In this document: piece after piece, positions 60,113 to 64,000 of the stretch | Numbering within the stretch: the first letter of the stretch is position 1 | Layout of the letters: every line of letters begins with the position of its first letter | Assembly: GCF_027923545.1 (NCBI RefSeq) | Contig: NZ_BROH01000010.1 | Coordinates: forward strand, 1-64,000 | Origin: Sinisalibacter aestuarii | GTDB taxonomy: Bacteria; Pseudomonadota; Alphaproteobacteria; Rhodobacterales; Rhodobacteraceae | Direction: 5' to 3' | DNA: 64,000 nucleotides | Program-made: the position numbers and the translations under genes | The notes under the pieces: generated by a model | Told to the model about the DNA's origin: nothing | The model's input: the letters and a program-made list of their open reading frames with translations, nothing else | Database searches by the model: none

Positions 60113-60334
60113 ATGACCCTCGCAACCACGAACCCGCCCGCCGAAACGCTCGCGCGGCTGATCGACCACCACGGCGCATTGGCGACGCTGCGCGCCTTTG
60201 TCAAAGCGCTGGCCGCCCGCACGGCGCTGCGCCGGCGCGCCCGGGCCGACGCGGATATGCTGAGCAACCATCTGCGCCGCGATATCGGCCTTGAGCCGCA
60301 TGAGCGGGCCACGCCCTACTGGGAGCTGCGCTGA
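60113..60334 (+). CDS. DUF1127-like arginine-rich small protein, copy 2
   Basis: 73-residue protein: MTLATTNPPAETLARLIDHH, GALATLRAFVKALAARTALR, RRARADADMLSNHLRRDIGL, ending EPHERATPYWELR. The LSNHLRRDIGLEP block is the DUF1127 hallmark. A ribosome site GGAAGGA precedes it. The 95-base gap to copy 1 contains CACTTGAGGT-type repeats but no clear terminator. Related small proteins in alphaproteobacteria affect RNA decay; the role here is unknown. Confidence 0.75.
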   Translation: MTLATTNPPAETLARLIDHHGALATLRAFVKALAARTALRRRARADADMLSNHLRRDIGLEPHERATPYWELR

Positions 60335-60352
60335 GCGCGGCTCCCGCCCCGG

Positions 60353-60850
60353 TCACCGCTGCAGGCTCTTGCCCATGCGCTCGACCATATGCGCCCGCGC
60401 GCCCACCTTGACTGGCCCGAGCCGCCTGACCGGCAGGAACCCCTCGCGCAGCCAGAAAGCACGGCCCCGGGGGTTGCTTTCGATCACGCCGATGAACATC
60501 CGCTCCGAGCCGCGCGCCCGCGCCTCTTCCTCCAGCAGCGCCAAAAGCGCCCGGCCAAGCCCCTTGCCGCGCGCCTCCGGCGCGAAGAGCATCAGGCCGA
60601 TATAGGCATCGCCCTCGGCCGGGTAGCCAAAGGCCATATCGGCGATGCCGAGCAGCGCCGCGCCCTCGAACATGCCCACCTTCACCGATTGCGAAATATC
60701 GCCGCCCGGCGGCACGCCCTTGAAGAAGGCGGCGGCCTGCGCCGGCCCCGGCTCCACCCCTTCCGCCAGCCGCACATAATCGGCCGAGGCCAGAAACAGC
60801 CCGGCAACGAGCCGCCCATGCCTGTTCGGGTCGAGCTTGCGCAATTCCAT
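60353..60850 (-). CDS. GNAT-family N-acetyltransferase
   Basis: 165-residue GNAT enzyme. The acetyl-CoA binding loop is [20 protein letters not shown] (about residues 86-105; R/Q-x-x-G-x-G/A pattern), followed by [20 protein letters not shown]. The substrate is not predictable. It is divergent from ttcA with 40 bases between starts. The longer frame upstream overlaps ttcA antisense and was rejected in favour of [12 protein letters not shown]. Confidence 0.85.
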   Translation of the reverse strand: MELRKLDPNRHGRLVAGLFLASADYVRLAEGVEPGPAQAAAFFKGVPPGGDISQSVKVGMFEGAALLGIADMAFGYPAEGDAYIGLMLFAPEARGKGLGRALLALLEEEARARGSERMFIGVIESNPRGRAFWLREGFLPVRRLGPVKVGARAHMVERMGKSLQR

Positions 60851-60890
60851 ATCTCTTGCTCCTCCGGGGCGCTTCGCCGTATGGAGCAGC

Positions 60891-61763
60891 ATGTTCGACA
60901 ACACCGACGATATCCACCCGCTTCTGGCCAACGCGCCCTCGTCCACCGAGTTCAAGAAGCTGCGCAAGCGGATCATCCGCAACGTCCGCGAGGCGATCGA
61001 CCAGTATGGAATGGTCGCGCCGGAGGCGCGCGAAGGCAAAAGCGGGCCGGTCGCGAAATGGATGGTGGCCCTGTCGGGTGGCAAGGACAGCTACACGCTC
61101 CTTGCCGTGCTCTACGAGCTCAAATGGCGCGGGCTTCTGCCGGTGGAGCTTCTGGCGGTCAACCTCGATCAGGGCCAGCCCGGCTTTCCCGCCACCGTGC
61201 TGCCGGCATTTCTCGAAAAGATGCAGGTGCCGCACCGGATCGAGTATCAGGACACCTATTCCATCGTGAAGGACAAGGTGCCCCAGGGCCGCACCTATTG
61301 CGCGCTTTGTTCGCGCCTGCGCCGGGGCAACCTCTACCGCATCGCCCGTGAAGAGGGCTGCTCGGCGGTGGTGCTCGGCCATCACCGCGACGATATTCTC
61401 GAAACCTTCTTCCTCAACCTTTTCCACGGCTCGCGCCTCGCCACCATGCCGCCCAAGCTGGTCAACGAGGAGGGCGACCTTTTCGTGCTGCGCCCGCTCG
61501 CCCATGTGGCCGAGGAGGATTGCGCGAAATTCGCCACGGGCATGGGCTACCCGATCATCCCCTGCGATCTCTGTGGCTCGCAGGACGGGCTGCAACGCCA
61601 GCAGGTGAAAGCGATGCTCGACGAATGGGAGCGGCGCAGCCCGGGGCGGCGGCAGAAGATGTTCCGGGCGTTGTCCAATTCGCGGCCCTCGCATCTGCTC
61701 GACCCCGCGCTATTTGACTTCGCCGGGCTGGCGCTCGGCACGCCGGGCACAATCGGCGAGTGA
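60891..61763 (+). CDS. ttcA: TtcA, tRNA 2-thiocytidine synthetase
   Basis: 290-residue PP-loop ATPase that adds sulfur to cytidine 32 of tRNA. The PP-loop is [20 protein letters not shown] (about residues 64-83), and the two CxxC motifs appear in [20 protein letters not shown] and [20 protein letters not shown]. The ATG at 60891 was chosen; the upstream extension lacks homology. It is independent of the neighbouring GNAT gene, which runs the other way. Confidence 0.95.
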   Translation: MFDNTDDIHPLLANAPSSTEFKKLRKRIIRNVREAIDQYGMVAPEAREGKSGPVAKWMVALSGGKDSYTLLAVLYELKWRGLLPVELLAVNLDQGQPGFPATVLPAFLEKMQVPHRIEYQDTYSIVKDKVPQGRTYCALCSRLRRGNLYRIAREEGCSAVVLGHHRDDILETFFLNLFHGSRLATMPPKLVNEEGDLFVLRPLAHVAEEDCAKFATGMGYPIIPCDLCGSQDGLQRQQVKAMLDEWERRSPGRRQKMFRALSNSRPSHLLDPALFDFAGLALGTPGTIGE

Positions 61764-61850
61764 AAAATCCGGCCCGCGTTAACCCACGGTTGACCTCCAG
61801 CGCCTAATGTGGCGGCAGCGGCGATTGCGCCGCGCTATGGAGGGCGGCGC

Positions 61851-63383
61851 ATGGGCCGGGCGACAGGTAGCCAGATACAGTCGATTTGGGGGCGCAGCCG
61901 CGCCGCCCTTGTCGGGCCGCAGCTCGCGGCCTTTCTGCCCGCGATCATGCTCGGGGCCTATTGGTTCGGCGGCGAGGGCGTGCTGCTCACCACCGCCGTG
62001 ATCGTGCCGGCGCTGATCGCCTTTTTCGGGCTGATGGCAAGGCCGGGGCCAATGCGCACGGGGCGCGATGCGGTGACCGGTCTGCCAGGCCGGGTCCAGC
62101 TCATCCGCATGCTCGAGCCGCGGCGCGGGGCGGGGGACGACCCGATTGCGCTGGTGATCGAGATCGACAATGCCCACCACCTCGCCCGGCAATATGGCGA
62201 CGAGGGCTTCGCCACCGTCCTGCGCGCCGGGCGCGACAGGCTGGAGAGCGTATTGCGGGAAGGCGACTTCGTCGCCGCGCTCGGAGCCGGGCGCTTCGGG
62301 CTCGCGCTCGCGCAAACGCCGCGCGTGGACCTTGAAACCATGATCCAGCTCGCCGCCCGGCTGCAGGAGGCGCTGGCCGCCCCGATCCCGCTTGGCGGCG
62401 CACGGGTGCTGGTCACGGCCTGCATCGGCTTCGCGCTCCCCGCGCGGGTGACGGAAGCCACCGGCGAGGCGCTGCTCGCCGCCGCCGAAAGCGCGCTGGA
62501 CGAGGCGCAGCGCTCCGGCCCCGGCTCGATCCGCGCCTTCACCCGGGCGATGCGCCCGCGCGTCTCGGCCCCCGACAATGTGACCCGCGAGGTGGTGAAG
62601 GCGCTGGAAGCGGGGCAGATCCAGGCCTGGTTTCAGCCACAGATCTCGACCGATACCGGCGCGCTCACCGGCTTCGAGGCGCTGGCGCGCTGGGATCACC
62701 CCGAAAAGGGCATGATCGCGCCCGGCGCCTTTCTGCCCGCCATCGCCCGCGCCGGCATGTTCGAACGGCTGGGCGAGGTGATCCTGTTTCAGTCCCTCAC
62801 CGCGCTGCGCGACTGGGACAGGGCCGGGCTGCAAGTGCCCAACGTCTCGGTCAACGTCTCATCCGATGAGCTGCGCAACCCGAAGCTCTACGACAAGATC
62901 CGCTGGGAACTCGACCGGTTCGAGCTTGCGCCCGACCGGCTGACCATCGAGATCCTCGAAGACGTGGTGGCCCGCACCGATGACGACACGACCACGCGCA
63001 ACATCGCCGCGCTCTCGAAGCTGGGCTGCCGGATCGACCTCGACGATTTCGGCACCGGCCATGCCTCGATTGCCAATATCCGCCGCTTCGACGTGAACCG
63101 GATCAAGATCGACCGCAGCTTCATCACCCATGTCGATACCGACCGCGACCAGCAGAACATGGTGGCCGCCATCCTCACCATGGCCGAGCGGCTGGAGCTG
63201 GAAACCCTGGGCGAAGGCGTGGAGAGCCATGGCGAGCATGCGATGCTGGCCCAGCTCGGCTGCGGCCATGTGCAGGGCTATTCCATCGCCAGACCGATGC
63301 CCGTTGCCGAAACCGCCGCCTGGATCGCGGCGCATCAGCAGAAGATCGCCCGCCCGCCGGAGATTCCGCGCAAGACCGGCTAG
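61851..63383 (+). CDS. Cyclic-di-GMP phosphodiesterase (degenerate GGDEF plus EAL)
   Basis: 510-residue protein. Two N-terminal transmembrane segments (LAAFLPAIMLGAYWFGGEGV, LTTAVIVPALIAFFGLMARP), then a GGDEF domain whose active site reads GAGRF and is probably non-catalytic, then an EAL domain with FEALARWDHPEKGMIAPGAF, NVSVNVSSDELRNPKLYDKI, LTIEILEDVVARTDDDTTTR, CRIDLDDFGTGHASIANIRR and KIDRSFITHVD, GEGVESHGEHAML. All phosphodiesterase residues appear intact. Its start at 61851 follows a GGAGGG site. Confidence 0.9.
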   Translation: MGRATGSQIQSIWGRSRAALVGPQLAAFLPAIMLGAYWFGGEGVLLTTAVIVPALIAFFGLMARPGPMRTGRDAVTGLPGRVQLIRMLEPRRGAGDDPIALVIEIDNAHHLARQYGDEGFATVLRAGRDRLESVLREGDFVAALGAGRFGLALAQTPRVDLETMIQLAARLQEALAAPIPLGGARVLVTACIGFALPARVTEATGEALLAAAESALDEAQRSGPGSIRAFTRAMRPRVSAPDNVTREVVKALEAGQIQAWFQPQISTDTGALTGFEALARWDHPEKGMIAPGAFLPAIARAGMFERLGEVILFQSLTALRDWDRAGLQVPNVSVNVSSDELRNPKLYDKIRWELDRFELAPDRLTIEILEDVVARTDDDTTTRNIAALSKLGCRIDLDDFGTGHASIANIRRFDVNRIKIDRSFITHVDTDRDQQNMVAAILTMAERLELETLGEGVESHGEHAMLAQLGCGHVQGYSIARPMPVAETAAWIAAHQQKIARPPEIPRKTG

Positions 63384-63563
63384 GCCTCCGCGCGCAACAG
63401 GGCCGCCGGGGCGCGGACCGCGGAGCAGCCGCTACCGGGCCGGACAGCCCCGGCGCCAACCCCGCAATGACGGCGCGGATCGGCCATGTTCACCGGAAAA
63501 CTGCTTGACCTTTCCCCCCCTCCCCTGTTGAACCACCGTGACCGGAAACGACGCGGTGTGGAT

Positions 63564-64000
63564 ATGAAAAATCAGACCTCGAACACGATCCTGGCGCTTG
63601 TCCTGAGCTTCCTGGTGATCACGGTGTGGACCCTGCTGTTCCCGCCCGCGGAGCCGGTGGTGGAGACCGCCGCGCCGGCAGCCGAGACCGCCGGCGGCGC
63701 CGTGACGCCACCGCCCACCGGCACAGCCGGGGCCACGGCAACACCCACCGCCGTCACCGGCGGCGGCGCGCTTTCCGACAGCCCGCGCATCGCGATCGAC
63801 ACCCCCGAACTTTCGGGCAGCATCGCGCTCATGGGCGGACGGATCGACGATCTGCATCTGAAAAGCTACCGCACCGAGGTCACGCCCGGCTCGCCCACCG
63901 TCACCCTGCTCAAGCCCGCCGACGGGGAGCAGGCCTATTACACCCTGTATGGCTGGACGCCCGGCGGCAGCCTCGGCCCCGACGATGTGCCCGGCGCGCT
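63564..64000 (+). CDS. yidC: YidC, membrane protein insertase (3' end outside window)
   Basis: N-terminal 145 residues of YidC, which inserts proteins into the inner membrane. MKNQTSNTILALVLSFLVIT then VWTLLFPP is the first transmembrane anchor; a proline- and alanine-rich linker (VVETAAPAAETAGGAVTPPP) leads into the large periplasmic domain (IDTPELSGSIALMGGRIDDL, then HLKSYRTEVTPGSPTVTLLK). The frame runs open to the window edge. It follows the EAL gene by 180 bases. Confidence 0.95.
   Translation, partial: MKNQTSNTILALVLSFLVITVWTLLFPPAEPVVETAAPAAETAGGAVTPPPTGTAGATATPTAVTGGGALSDSPRIAIDTPELSGSIALMGGRIDDLHLKSYRTEVTPGSPTVTLLKPADGEQAYYTLYGWTPGGSLGPDDVPGA

Noticed and set aside
60201-61694. Minus-strand 497-codon frame over ttcA
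   Set aside because: Shadow of ttcA on the opposite strand; only the GNAT gene at 60353-60850 is supported on minus.

Overview
The window is GC-rich chromosomal DNA from an alphaproteobacterium, most likely a Rhodobacterales (Rhodobacteraceae or Paracoccaceae) from a saline habitat. The support is a set of features typical of that order: a Fur/Mur-type regulator beside sitABCD, small DUF1127 proteins, a Dnr/NnrS nitric-oxide locus, cysteine-poor DsrC/TusE-like proteins, the rpmH-rnpA...yidD...yidC order, and an ectoine operon with its own aspartokinase. No taxonomic search was possible, so this is inference from gene content.

Layout. 1-9019: a complete autoinducer-2 uptake and processing locus, lsrG-lsrE-lsrA-lsrC-lsrD-lsrB-lsrF (minus, lsrF running off the left edge), divergent from lsrR-lsrK (plus). 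9023-9949: an NsrR-like Rrf2 regulator divergent from a DsrC-like protein, with a perfect palindrome between them. 9946-15402: an RND efflux operon with its TetR regulator and a small membrane protein, with a palindromic operator at the operon head. 15479-18645: a partly decayed nitric-oxide region with nnrS, a dnr-type regulator, three FNR/Dnr-type boxes and gene fragments. 18655-26280: metal uptake, comprising sitABCD with a Mur/Fur regulator and a siderophore-type ABC transporter.

26778-31644 is a LysR-controlled acyl-CoA cluster that matches the itaconate degradation gene set (acyl-CoA dehydrogenase, CoA transferase, hydratase, citramalyl-CoA lyase). Its last gene ends at a 274-bp internally deleted IS3 element with a 4-bp target duplication. 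Directly after it lies a wrecked type I-E CRISPR-Cas locus: one surviving repeat, the 3' end of cas2e fused by deletion to a cas8e that also carries a nonsense codon, and an apparently intact cas3. tRNA-Gly follows.

36221-42961: a DUF1127 protein and a urease operon (ureDA-x-B-x-x-C-EFG) with two extra enzyme genes between ureB and ureC. 43382-49057: a dipeptide/oligopeptide ABC transporter. 49140-49908: a TagD-like cytidylyltransferase, an integrase remnant and tRNA-Arg. 49979-53475: an orphan histidine kinase, a flavin disulfide oxidoreductase and a TVP38 membrane protein. 53705-64000: the rpmH-rnpA / yidD / yidC core region, into which an ectABC-ask operon with ectR, a DsrC-like gene, tandem small DUF1127-like genes, a GNAT enzyme, ttcA and an EAL-domain protein are interleaved.

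The most interesting parts are the decaying I-E CRISPR locus with an orphan cas3, the DsrC-like proteins lacking the C-terminal redox cysteine, the fragmentary Dnr/FNR-box region, and a 24-residue ORF with a strong ribosome-binding site ahead of two tandem arginine-rich small proteins. I did not find a clearly new multi-gene system; most of the window is recognisable biology in unusual combinations or states of decay.
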